From a virus, in the IMG/VR virus record IMGVR_UViG_3300047496_000262, positions 1 through 64,000 of that record: DNA of 64,000 nucleotides. One strand, 5' to 3'. Position numbers and translations under genes: made by a program. Below are positions 38,950 through 46,426 of this stretch, piece after piece; position 1 is the stretch's first letter, and each line of letters starts with the position of its first letter. Below the pieces are notes generated by a model. That model was not told where the DNA came from. It saw only the letters and a program-made list of their open reading frames with translations, and did not search any database.

Positions 38950-40662
38950 TTGTTCAGGAAAATTTCGGCCAAGATTGAATATCCGCAATGGGCGAGGCGC
39001 GATGAGCGGTACCGCCGGCTGGATGTGCTTGACCGGTTGCTGGACGGGACGTTTTACGACCATCTGCGGCATGCGTTTTACGATGAGACCGACCGGAAGG
39101 ATCCCAAGGGTGAGATCATCGCCCTGGAGGACCGGCGGCCGTCGACGCAGTTCCGGTTGCCCCGGATGGTGGCGCGGCAGACCTCGCGGAAGCTCTTTTC
39201 CGGGCGGCACATTCCCCGCATCCGGCATAAGGACAAGAAGGCGGCCCGGGCGATTGAGCGGTTGCTGATTGATTGCCGGTTCTGGAGCAAGTTCCGCGAG
39301 GCGTGTTTGCGCGGGTCGGTCGGGTCCATCGCGATGACGTTCTGTGCGACCGATGACGGATCGGTGGCGATCGACGTGTGGCAGGCCAAGTTCTGCCGGC
39401 CGATGTTCGACCGGCGGCAGGAACTGACCGGGTTGCGGGTGCATTACGTGACCCAAGGGTCGGAGCTTCGCGATCTGGGGATGAAGGTCGATAAGCCCGG
39501 TGACCAGTATTGGTACGTGAAGGATTATTACCCCGACCGCGAGGCGACCTATGTGCCGGTGCCGGCGGGGGAGTGGAACCCGGTCGATGGGTTCAACGAT
39601 CCGATGCGGGTCTTTGAGGTCCACTACGAGTGCGTGACCGATCTGGGCTTCGTGCCGGGCGTGTGGATCAGGAACCTGGAGACCGGGACCTTTCCCGACG
39701 GATCCTGCACCTGGGAAGATGCCATCCCCGATGCGATCGAACTGGATTACACGCTGAGCCAGGTTGGCCGCGGGGTGCGGTATAATTCGGCACCGCAACT
39801 GGTGGTGACCGGCGAAATCCAGAACCATAACGATCAGGATGGGCCGGTGTTGCGCGGGCCGTCGACCTATATCCACCTGAACGCGGCCCGCAAGACCGAT
39901 GGCGGCGACGATCAGGAAGGGGCCGGATCGGCGAAGCTGCTGGAGATGACCGGTTCCGGCGTCGAGGCGGCGTTGAAGCTGGTGGAATCCTTGCGGAAAT
40001 ACGCCCTGGAGCAGATCGAGGCCTTTCGCAAGGATCCCGAACACATGACCCGCGTCGTGTCCGGTCGGGCGATGGAGTTCCTGGACGAGGAATCCAACGA
40101 TCTGGTGGCCGATCTCCGGTCCTGCTATGGCGAATATGGGGCCTTGCCGATGATCAAGAAGATCATCCAGGCCTTGCGCGTGATCGGCGGGTGCCCGCCC
40201 GAACTGATGACGCTTGACCTGAAAGGCATCTCGCTCCTCTGGCCCCGGCAGTTCCAGCCGACGCCGCAGGATTTGCAGATGATGATGCCGGCCATCGGCC
40301 AGGCCATGGATCCGTTGGGGATTGCGGCCAATATCGGCGGCGAAAACCGCACCGGCCCCGATGGCGGCCAGGGGCCCGACCCCGACAACGATGCAAGGCT
40401 GCTGAAGATGATCGAAGAGACCCAGTTGATCACCCGCGACGAAGCCAGGGCCTATCTGGCGGCGAACATGGATCTGGGTATCCTGGACGATCCCGAGGAA
40501 GGCGAGCCCGACGACGACCCCAGCGAGCGGCACGAGCCCGATCCCGATGGCGACGGGCCACAGCCCAACCCGGTCGAAGAACCGGCCGACGGTTCGGATG
40601 AAGGCGGCGGCCAGTTGTTCGTGGGTGCCCCCGCCCCGGTGCGCGAAAGCGGCCGGACGTGA
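38950..40662 (+). CDS. Portal protein
   Basis: 570 aa, TTG start 38950 (MFRKISAKIEYPQWARRDER), with GAAGG eight bases upstream. A ring-forming DNA channel at the capsid vertex. Features include TWEDAIPDAIELDYTLSQVG, the stem-like helices around LKLVESLRKYALEQIEAFRK and a wing region. The C-terminal 100 residues are acidic and Pro-rich (DDPSERHEPDPDGDGPQPNP). Size and place (after the terminase-type protein, before scaffold and capsid) fit. Call based on pattern and synteny. Confidence 0.85.
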   Translation: MFRKISAKIEYPQWARRDERYRRLDVLDRLLDGTFYDHLRHAFYDETDRKDPKGEIIALEDRRPSTQFRLPRMVARQTSRKLFSGRHIPRIRHKDKKAARAIERLLIDCRFWSKFREACLRGSVGSIAMTFCATDDGSVAIDVWQAKFCRPMFDRRQELTGLRVHYVTQGSELRDLGMKVDKPGDQYWYVKDYYPDREATYVPVPAGEWNPVDGFNDPMRVFEVHYECVTDLGFVPGVWIRNLETGTFPDGSCTWEDAIPDAIELDYTLSQVGRGVRYNSAPQLVVTGEIQNHNDQDGPVLRGPSTYIHLNAARKTDGGDDQEGAGSAKLLEMTGSGVEAALKLVESLRKYALEQIEAFRKDPEHMTRVVSGRAMEFLDEESNDLVADLRSCYGEYGALPMIKKIIQALRVIGGCPPELMTLDLKGISLLWPRQFQPTPQDLQMMMPAIGQAMDPLGIAANIGGENRTGPDGGQGPDPDNDARLLKMIEETQLITRDEARAYLAANMDLGILDDPEEGEPDDDPSERHEPDPDGDGPQPNPVEEPADGSDEGGGQLFVGAPAPVRESGRT

Positions 40663-41120
40663 CCGTCATCGCCTATCGCGACGGCGTGCTGGCGACCGAT
40701 TCGATGCAGGTGCAAGGGGCGCTGCGTGTCGGATTCCACAGCAAGATCGTCGAGGCCCCGGACGGCTCCATCGGCGCGGCGTCAGGCCTGGGCTCGGCCT
40801 GTCAGGCGTTCGGCAAATGGTTCCAGACCTGGAACGGGGATCACGACCACGTCGCCAATCCGTTCACCGGCGGGAATGACTGGGCCGCGATGATCATCCG
40901 GCCCGATCTTTCCGTGTGGAACCTGGATAGCGACCTCCACTGGCATCTCTATCACGGCATGCGGTTCTATGCCGACGGCGAAGGCACCGCCCGCTGCATC
41001 GCCATCGGTGCCATGGAAATGGGGGCGACCGCGGAACAGGCGGTCCAAGCCGCCATCAGGCACAGCGTCCATGTCGGCGGGCCAGTCTGCTGGCGCAAAG
41101 TCAGCGAGGTGATGTTTTGA
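40659..41120 (+). CDS. HslV/proteasome-like Ntn-hydrolase
   Basis: 153 aa, GTG start overlapping the portal stop (GTGA). TVIAYRDGVLATDSMQVQGA at the N-terminus has the exposed Thr2 expected of Ntn peptidases after Met removal, as in HslV. The C-terminal AIGAMEMGATAEQAVQAAIR and HVGGP also match this phage family. Active Lys would be at HSKIVEAPDG. It may be a head-maturation or scaffold protease; no other protease is present between portal and capsid. Activity not proven. Confidence 0.8.
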   Translation: MTVIAYRDGVLATDSMQVQGALRVGFHSKIVEAPDGSIGAASGLGSACQAFGKWFQTWNGDHDHVANPFTGGNDWAAMIIRPDLSVWNLDSDLHWHLYHGMRFYADGEGTARCIAIGAMEMGATAEQAVQAAIRHSVHVGGPVCWRKVSEVMF

Positions 41121-41524
41121 ACGATCCGCCCATCCTTACCCCCGTCCGCATCAACCTGCCGGTCCCGCTGATCGGCGGCAAGGCCTGGCTGCTGGAGAAA
41201 AAGGGCACCTATATCCTGGAGGAAGGCCCCGGCGTCTGCATCACCATCGCCTGCACCCATGCCGGCAGCGGGTCGATGATGTTCCGCGACGGGGTGCCCA
41301 ACGATGCCGGGTTCTTCCCCGAGTTCGAGGAAGCCAGCGAGGCCGACAAGATCGCTGCCCCCGGCCGGATCTTCTATCGCGCCAACCCCATCGTCATGGG
41401 ATCCTGGATGCTGAACGCCGGTTTCATGAACGGGCTGACCGTCGAATACAAAGGCGGCCACGATTCCGCCCCCTGCTACGCCTCGATCGTCTGGCAGGCC
41501 TTCAAGCGCCGGCAACAGGGCTGA
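41117..41524 (+). CDS. Hypothetical head-region protein, 135 aa
   Basis: TTG start 41117 (MNDPPILTPVRINLPVPLIG) overlapping the HslV-like stop. Beta-rich with GVCITIACTHAGSGSMMFRD and GRIFYRANPIVMGSWMLNAG. The module around SWMLNAGFMNGLTVEYKG resembles the 106-aa protein at 42052-42372 in layout (small beta-sandwich of unknown role). Possibly a minor head or decoration protein. Confidence 0.7.
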   Translation: MNDPPILTPVRINLPVPLIGGKAWLLEKKGTYILEEGPGVCITIACTHAGSGSMMFRDGVPNDAGFFPEFEEASEADKIAAPGRIFYRANPIVMGSWMLNAGFMNGLTVEYKGGHDSAPCYASIVWQAFKRRQQG

Positions 41525-41528
41525 CGCC

Positions 41529-41765
41529 GTGGCGGAACAGCCCAAGCTTTTGCGGATCCCGACCACGTTTCGATCGGTCGAAGACGTGCTGGAATGCGCC
41601 AAGAAGATGGATCTGCCGAACGTCGTGGTGCTGTCCGAGCGCGAAAATGGCTCGCTGGTCATGCTGACGGACAATGTTTGCACCCTGGCCTCCTGCAACT
41701 GGCTGCTCGACCGCATGAAAATGGCGATGCTACTGCCCGACGCCCATCATCGCACTGAGACCTGA
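41529..41765 (+). CDS. Hypothetical protein, 78 aa
   Basis: GTG start 41529 (MAEQPKLLRIPTTFRSVEDV). Alpha/beta with VVVLSERENGSLVMLTDNV and a helical C-terminus (NWLLDRMKMAMLLPD). Short phage family of unknown role. Four bases after the preceding gene. Confidence 0.7.
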   Translation: MAEQPKLLRIPTTFRSVEDVLECAKKMDLPNVVVLSERENGSLVMLTDNVCTLASCNWLLDRMKMAMLLPDAHHRTET

Positions 41766-41773
41766 GCGCGATC

Positions 41774-42055
41774 ATGCCCGCCACCACCAGGAAGAAGCTC
41801 CGCAGCCGCAAGGCCCATTACGTCTTCGTGCCGCTCGCCCTGATCAAGGATGGCCCGCCGCTGGGCTTCACCTCGTGGAAACAGCCGGGCGCCATCCTGC
41901 AATTCCTCCGCCAGCGCAAGATCGACGCCGAGGAGTTCGTCAACTGGACCAAGGAGCGCATCGGCGGGGCCGGATCGCCCCATATCGGCTATCGGCTGTA
42001 CTTCATCGGCCCCGAACCGACCGAAAAACAGCGCCAGCGGTTCCTGACCCCGTGA
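41774..42055 (+). CDS. Hypothetical basic protein, 93 aa
   Basis: MPATTRKKLRSRKAHYVFVP. Very basic N-terminus (RKKLRSRK) then LRQRKIDAEEFVNWTKERIG. Ends overlapping the next gene by GTGA. No family recognised; basic character may reflect contact with packaged DNA or RNA. Confidence 0.7.
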   Translation: MPATTRKKLRSRKAHYVFVPLALIKDGPPLGFTSWKQPGAILQFLRQRKIDAEEFVNWTKERIGGAGSPHIGYRLYFIGPEPTEKQRQRFLTP

Positions 42056-42372
42056 TTCCCATCGTCGACATGATGGTGCCGTGCTGCCCAGGCTCGCTCA
42101 CCCGGTCGGTGCAGATCGTGAAGGCGGGGAAATTCCGCATTTCCAGGCGGCATGCCGAGCTTTATTCGGTCCAGATCGTCTCATCGGGCTCGTGGGGCCG
42201 CGCCAGGGTGACCGACGCCCAGGGACGCGTCATCTGGTACCAGCCCTCCACCTTCACCGGCTCGTTTGCGCTGGGTGCAGGCTGCGAAAATGGCATCATC
42301 GTCGAATTATCCGGCACCAATGCCATGAATTTCACGATAAACTTCAGAGAACAAACCGAAGAGATGGTCTAA
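42052..42372 (+). CDS. Hypothetical beta-rich protein, 106 aa
   Basis: GTG start 42052 (MIPIVDMMVPCCPGSLTRSV), coupled to the preceding stop. Beta-strand rich with YSVQIVSSGSWGRARVTDAQ and WYQPSTFTGSFALGAGCENG; single domain, no catalytic motif. Its last base is followed directly by the biotinyl-like gene. Candidate minor head protein. Confidence 0.72.
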   Translation: MIPIVDMMVPCCPGSLTRSVQIVKAGKFRISRRHAELYSVQIVSSGSWGRARVTDAQGRVIWYQPSTFTGSFALGAGCENGIIVELSGTNAMNFTINFREQTEEMV

Positions 42373-42621
42373 ATGGCGAAAAACCCCAAATCAGGGCCGA
42401 AAGACCCGGTCCCGGTCGAAATCATCTCGCCGATCATCGGCACGATCTCGTATCTGTCGATTCCGGATGGAAATACCGTCGTCCAAGGCGAAGAAATCTG
42501 TCAGATTGAGTGCATGAAGACATTTTATCCTGTATATGCGCCAAAGGACGGCAAACTGCGCTACCGGTTGATGCTGGGCGACATGGTTTCAGACGGCGAA
42601 GTGATTGCGGAAATCATCTAA
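42373..42621 (+). CDS. Biotinyl/lipoyl-attachment-like domain protein
   Basis: 82 aa, a stand-alone biotinyl domain: ISPIIGTISYLSIPDGNTVV then QGEEICQIECMKTFYPVYAP and DGKLRYRLMLGDMVSDGEVI. The modified lysine of biotin carriers lies in (A/V)MKM; here it is Cys47-Met48-Lys49-Thr50, so Lys49 occupies the biotin/lipoate position. It starts one base after the previous gene and lies amid capsid genes, with no carboxylase nearby. Whether it is modified in the host is unknown; it could serve as a structural domain. Confidence 0.82.
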   Translation: MAKNPKSGPKDPVPVEIISPIIGTISYLSIPDGNTVVQGEEICQIECMKTFYPVYAPKDGKLRYRLMLGDMVSDGEVIAEII

Positions 42622-42651
42622 ACCCGCCCCTAGCGGCGCCAAAGGACCCCA

Positions 42652-43377
42652 ATGACCCAGCAATCCATCACCAATTATCAGACAGCCCCGGTCATCGTCC
42701 CGTTTGCCCAGCAATCGAAGCTGCTGGATCGCGTCTCCACGGTCCCTTACGAGGGCATCTGGACGCCGATGATGTTTCCCAAGACCGTCGCCATCGAATG
42801 CGTGGGCTCGTGGTCGACCGTCAACGTCAATCTTGTGGTCAGTTGCGCGCTGGAGATCCCGAACAACACCGTGACGGTCACCGTCGGCGGCACCATCCAT
42901 ACCGGCGACAATCTGAACGTCACCTTCGGCAACGCCCTGCTGACCAATGCGACGCAGACCATCACCTATGTGGTGCAGGCGGGCGATACGATCACCACCG
43001 CGGCGGCGGCGCTGGCCGCCCTGATCTCGGTCCATCCCAATCTGGCGCAGTGCGGCTATCAGGCGACCTCGGTGGCCGGTGCGATCAGCATCACCTTCCC
43101 GTCCAACGCCACCAACCTGCCGAACAACGCCAATTATCTGGGATCTCCCCTGACCCCGCCCGCCAACAACACCCAGTTCAGCATCTCGGTCACCGGCACC
43201 GGCGCCACCACCACGCTGACCTATGCCAACGGCACCGACGGGACGCCGATCACGCCGTCGCTGACCAGTAACACGACCCAGAACATTCAGGCGGCCTATC
43301 GCTACATCAAGGCGCGGCTGACCACGCTGACCGGGTCAAACGCCTATGTCGATGTCAACCTGGCCGGCAACGGCTAA
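42652..43377 (+). CDS. Virion protein with recurring beta-domain, 241 aa
   Basis: MTQQSITNYQTAPVIVPFAQ. The N-terminal 65 residues hold YEGIWTPMMFPKTVAIECVG. Residues about 71-153 are one copy of the beta/alpha module shared by four other virion proteins here (VTVTVGGTIHTGDNLNVTFG ... VVQAGDTITTAAAALAALIS ... VAGAISITFP). Thr/Asn-rich composition is typical of exposed virion surfaces. It lies between the biotinyl-like gene and the scaffold; candidate decoration or head-fibre protein. Confidence 0.75.
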   Translation: MTQQSITNYQTAPVIVPFAQQSKLLDRVSTVPYEGIWTPMMFPKTVAIECVGSWSTVNVNLVVSCALEIPNNTVTVTVGGTIHTGDNLNVTFGNALLTNATQTITYVVQAGDTITTAAAALAALISVHPNLAQCGYQATSVAGAISITFPSNATNLPNNANYLGSPLTPPANNTQFSISVTGTGATTTLTYANGTDGTPITPSLTSNTTQNIQAAYRYIKARLTTLTGSNAYVDVNLAGNG

Positions 43378-43395
43378 CCACGAAGGAGATCAGCG

Positions 43396-44163
43396 TTGCC
43401 TTATTCACCGAAATTCGGGCGCGGCCTGTGGCGGCCCTCGCTGATGGCGCTGACCGCCGAGGGCGATCCGCCGGCACCGGCCGGCGGCACCCCGGCCCCG
43501 CAGCGCGTGATCATCGAACACCAGCATGCCGCCCCGCCGACGCCGCCCGCGCCACCCGCCCCCGCGGCACCGCCCGCCCAGCCTGCGCACACCAAGAGCA
43601 TCAGCGATTACGAGCGCGATATCGCCGATGCCCGTGCCGATGCCGCGGCCAACCGGATTTCGGCCCGGAATGCGACCGAACAGGTGCAGGCGGCGCAGGC
43701 CCAGATTGAGCAGATCCGCCAGGAAACCGACCGCCGGATCGCCGAGGCCACGACGCCGCTGACCCAGCGGCAGACCAAGTTGCTGGAACGCCTGTCGATG
43801 ACCGAGCTAAAGGCCGAAGCGGCCAAGGCCGGGCTCGTCGACATGGACCTGTTGCCACTGATCGACCGGTCCAAGATCAGCGTTACCGATGACGGCGAGG
43901 TGACCGGCGTGGCCGAGGCGGTGGCCCAGTTCAAGCAGTCGAAACCCAGCTATTTTCAGGCCGCCACCACCGGCCAGCCCGCGCCGGCTTCGCCGCCCGC
44001 GCCCCAGCCGCTTCCCCGGGCCACGGGCGCTACCACGCCACCGCCCAATCCCACCCAAACCCCGCCCAGCACCGATGTCAGGGGCATGAACCGGGCCGAT
44101 TACGCCGCCTTTAAGCGCCAGGAGATCCAGCGCCTGACCGGCGTAACCACCGCACGGCGATAA
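43396..44163 (+). CDS. Capsid scaffold protein
   Basis: 255 aa, TTG start 43396, GAAGGAGATCAGCG upstream. A Pro/Ala-rich leader (APPTPPAPPAPAAPPAQPA) is followed by a coiled-coil (residues 75-125, RISARNATEQVQAAQAQIEQ), a helical core (MTELKAEAAKAGLVDMDLLP) and a basic Pro-rich tail. The order portal, scaffold, capsid and the coiled-coil point to an assembly scaffold. It lacks a recognisable protease domain; the HslV-like protein could supply that. Confidence 0.75.
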   Translation: MPYSPKFGRGLWRPSLMALTAEGDPPAPAGGTPAPQRVIIEHQHAAPPTPPAPPAPAAPPAQPAHTKSISDYERDIADARADAAANRISARNATEQVQAAQAQIEQIRQETDRRIAEATTPLTQRQTKLLERLSMTELKAEAAKAGLVDMDLLPLIDRSKISVTDDGEVTGVAEAVAQFKQSKPSYFQAATTGQPAPASPPAPQPLPRATGATTPPPNPTQTPPSTDVRGMNRADYAAFKRQEIQRLTGVTTARR

Positions 44164-44516
44164 ATGTAACGGTATTACACATAAATCGGGAACAAGCGGC
44201 ACTACGATCTGGTTGAAGTTCAAGAAGTTGTAGTTGCCGCCATCCCTGGAAGATGTTAATCCCCGAAATAAGAGCCGCTATCAGGGACAGGTGCCCGCAG
44301 GCGGACGGTCAGGTACCCGACGTTCGATAAGGCCATAGAAGCCCAAGTTCGAGCCCCGGCGCTTCCCGGGTTACCATACAGCCTCTGAGGTAGAGCCTCC
44401 GAGTCCCGGCGCCCGCGTTTCCGCGAGGCGAGCCCGTCCGGGATGGGCCAGGAGCCCGAAAGCCGAGATGCGCCAAAAAGGCGTGTCCTTGATCGTCTTT
44501 CTCGGAGATAGCTTCC
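44164..44516 (+). ncRNA. Structured leader RNA of the major capsid gene
   Basis: No gene between scaffold and capsid, but dense secondary structure. (a) GCGGC+ACTAC / GTAGT+GCCGC (44196-44205, 44230-44240, one bulge). (b) TCCCGG / CCGGGA (44404-44409, 44438-44443) enclosing CGCC-CGCG-TTTC-CGCG-A-GGCG (44410-44430). (c) CCGAGA / TCTCGG (44463-44468, 44500-44505) enclosing GCGCC-AAAAA-GGCGT. The last arm covers half of the capsid Shine-Dalgarno GGAG (44504-44507). Read as an untranslated regulatory leader or separate RNA; no known class recognised. Confidence 0.65.
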
Positions 44517-45887
44517 ATGGGCTCGTTTACCAATTTCCCGACCGCGCTCGTTCCGATCCTCCAGACCGGCTTTCTGGAGCGCGAGTTTGAAGAGGGGCTG
44601 GATTCAGTCCTGGCCTATCGCCGCGAGAACCTGGAAGAGACGGTGCCGGTCCGCATCGGCGAGACCATCACCCGCACCAGGACGGGCCGCAAGACCCCGA
44701 TCTCCACCGCTATCACCCCGGCCAATAACACCGGCCTGGATAACGGCCTGACCTCCACCGACGCCGCGGTCGAGCAGTACAGCTTCACCATGCAGCAGTA
44801 CGCCGACACGACCGACGTGTCGCTGATGGATGATCTGGCCGGCATCGCCAACAACATCATCCGCGTCGCCCGCAATAACGGCGTCCAGGCCGCCCAGTCG
44901 CTGGAGCGCATCACCCGCAAAAAGCTGTTTTCCGCGTATCTAGGTGGCAACAGCCGGGTGCGCACCGATCTGGGGGCTTCGACCACGACCTCCTGCCATG
45001 TCGACGATGTCCGCGGGTTTCAGACGGTTCTGGTCAACGGCGTGGTCACCGCTGTCAGCGGCACCAATACCCTGACCGTGACCGAAACCAATGTCGGCGG
45101 CGCCGGTGTAAACCAGAACCTGACGGTGACCGGGTTTACCATCGACGGCACCAATTCATCGTCCTGCCCCGATGGCGTGTCCGGCACCATCACCTTCACC
45201 ACGGCCACCGCCCCGGTGAACGGCGATTCGCTGATCGCGCTGAACGCCGCGCAGATCATGCGCCCGTTCTCCCACGTCACCACGGCACAGATGACCGGTC
45301 AGGACGTACTGACCCTGGGTCTGGTCGAGGATGCGCTGGCACGGTTGCGCGATAACGCGGTGCCGCCGATGGATGACGGCACGTTCCATATCATCCTGGA
45401 CAACACCTCGATGCGGCAGCTTTGGGCCGATCAGGATTTCAAGATCCTGTATGCCGGCCGCAAGGATGCCAGCGAATACCGCGACGGCGATGTCATCATG
45501 CTGTTGGGCATGACCTTCATTCCGACGACGGAAGCCTATGTCCAGGTTGCCAATTCGTCCGCCGCCACCGGCTATTCGGCCAATAACGTCCGCGTGCGCC
45601 GACCGATCGTGCTGGGCGCGGAAGCCACCATCCAAGGCAATTTCGAGGGGCTGGAGCATTTCCTGGCCCGCGAAGGGGTGAACGCGATCGGCGAGGTCTT
45701 CATCGCCAACAACATCGCCCATATCATCCGCCCGCCGCTGGATCGGTTGCAGCAGACCCTGTCGCAGACCTGGGACTGGGTCGGCGATATCGCGGTACCG
45801 ACTGACACCACAGCGACCACAAACGTGATTCCCACCGCTACGAACGCCCTCTACAAGCGCGCGATCATCCTGGAGACGGCTGGTTAA
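44517..45887 (+). CDS. Major capsid protein
   Basis: 456 aa, start 44517 with GGAG nine bases upstream inside a hairpin. N-terminal MGSFTNFPTALVPILQTGFL, long E-loop-like segment, LDNGLTSTDAAVEQYSFTMQ then QYADTTDVSLMDDLAGIANN, and FHIILDNTSMRQLWADQDFK fit an HK97-fold capsid of the large-virion type (P22/N4-gp56-like). A Thr/Gly-rich insertion (residues 165-240) is probably a surface domain. It is the highest-expressed gene expected of the module. The size is above the simplest HK97 forms, consistent with the insertion. Confidence 0.88.
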   Translation: MGSFTNFPTALVPILQTGFLEREFEEGLDSVLAYRRENLEETVPVRIGETITRTRTGRKTPISTAITPANNTGLDNGLTSTDAAVEQYSFTMQQYADTTDVSLMDDLAGIANNIIRVARNNGVQAAQSLERITRKKLFSAYLGGNSRVRTDLGASTTTSCHVDDVRGFQTVLVNGVVTAVSGTNTLTVTETNVGGAGVNQNLTVTGFTIDGTNSSSCPDGVSGTITFTTATAPVNGDSLIALNAAQIMRPFSHVTTAQMTGQDVLTLGLVEDALARLRDNAVPPMDDGTFHIILDNTSMRQLWADQDFKILYAGRKDASEYRDGDVIMLLGMTFIPTTEAYVQVANSSAATGYSANNVRVRRPIVLGAEATIQGNFEGLEHFLAREGVNAIGEVFIANNIAHIIRPPLDRLQQTLSQTWDWVGDIAVPTDTTATTNVIPTATNALYKRAIILETAG

Positions 45888-45949
45888 GCCCGTTTTGTAA
45901 CAGAGCCGATATCAGCGGCAGGACCGTCTTACACCGAAGGAGATCCATC

Positions 45950-46192
45950 ATGGCGATGAAGCCCCCGTCGAAGAATATCGCGACCAGCCTGAAGTCGCAG
46001 CGCAACTCCGGCGGCCGTGGCCCGCAGAAGGTGATGGTCGGCACGCTGAATTACAGCGAGCCGGCGATGACGGTGCCGGGCGAAGGCATGACATCAAGCC
46101 CGGTTGGCGCCGACCGCGTCCGCCGCCCGCAGGACACCGCCGCCGTATTCGCGGTGCCCAACAGCATGAAAATGGGCGGCCGGTCCGAATAA
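45950..46192 (+). CDS. Hypothetical head-region protein, 80 aa
   Basis: MAMKPPSKNIATSLKSQRNS, GAAGGAGATCC before ATG. Basic, likely disordered N-terminus (SQRNSGGRGPQKVMVG) and a short C-terminus. May be a small structural or cement protein. It follows the capsid gene by 62 bases. Confidence 0.7.
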   Translation: MAMKPPSKNIATSLKSQRNSGGRGPQKVMVGTLNYSEPAMTVPGEGMTSSPVGADRVRRPQDTAAVFAVPNSMKMGGRSE

Positions 46193-46216
46193 GACCGCGC
46201 CTCAAGGGCTATCGTC

Positions 46217-46420
46217 ATGGCGATCACCAAGTCCAACCCGACGACCAAAACCGTGGCGATTGAAAACGGCACGATGAAGGACGCGCGGGTTCTGGACTGG
46301 GATAAATTCGCGGGCTTCGACCAAGGCATGTCGCGGATCCAGAAGCGCTATGACATGGGTCAGAAGAAGACGCCGACCGGGCCGGGCACGCTGAAGCCGT
46401 CCCGGGGCAAGCGGAGGTAA
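46217..46420 (+). CDS. Hypothetical basic protein, 67 aa
   Basis: MAITKSNPTTKTVAIENGTM, ending TGPGTLKPSRGKRR. Highly basic tail could contact DNA. The rest is a short beta segment and helix (DKFAGFDQGMSRIQKRYDMG). Function unknown. Confidence 0.68.
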   Translation: MAITKSNPTTKTVAIENGTMKDARVLDWDKFAGFDQGMSRIQKRYDMGQKKTPTGPGTLKPSRGKRR

Positions 46421-46426
46421 CAAGGC

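Noticed and set aside
44341-44365. tRNA T-arm-like string AGTTCGAGCCCCGG in the capsid leader
   Set aside because: The flanking bases cannot form the T-stem or an acceptor stem, so it is not a tRNA.
44686-45230. Additional copy of the recurring beta module in the capsid insertion (residues 165-240)
   Set aside because: It has the Thr/Gly-rich look but not the GD-xT, helix and VVTI order, so it is not counted with the seven.
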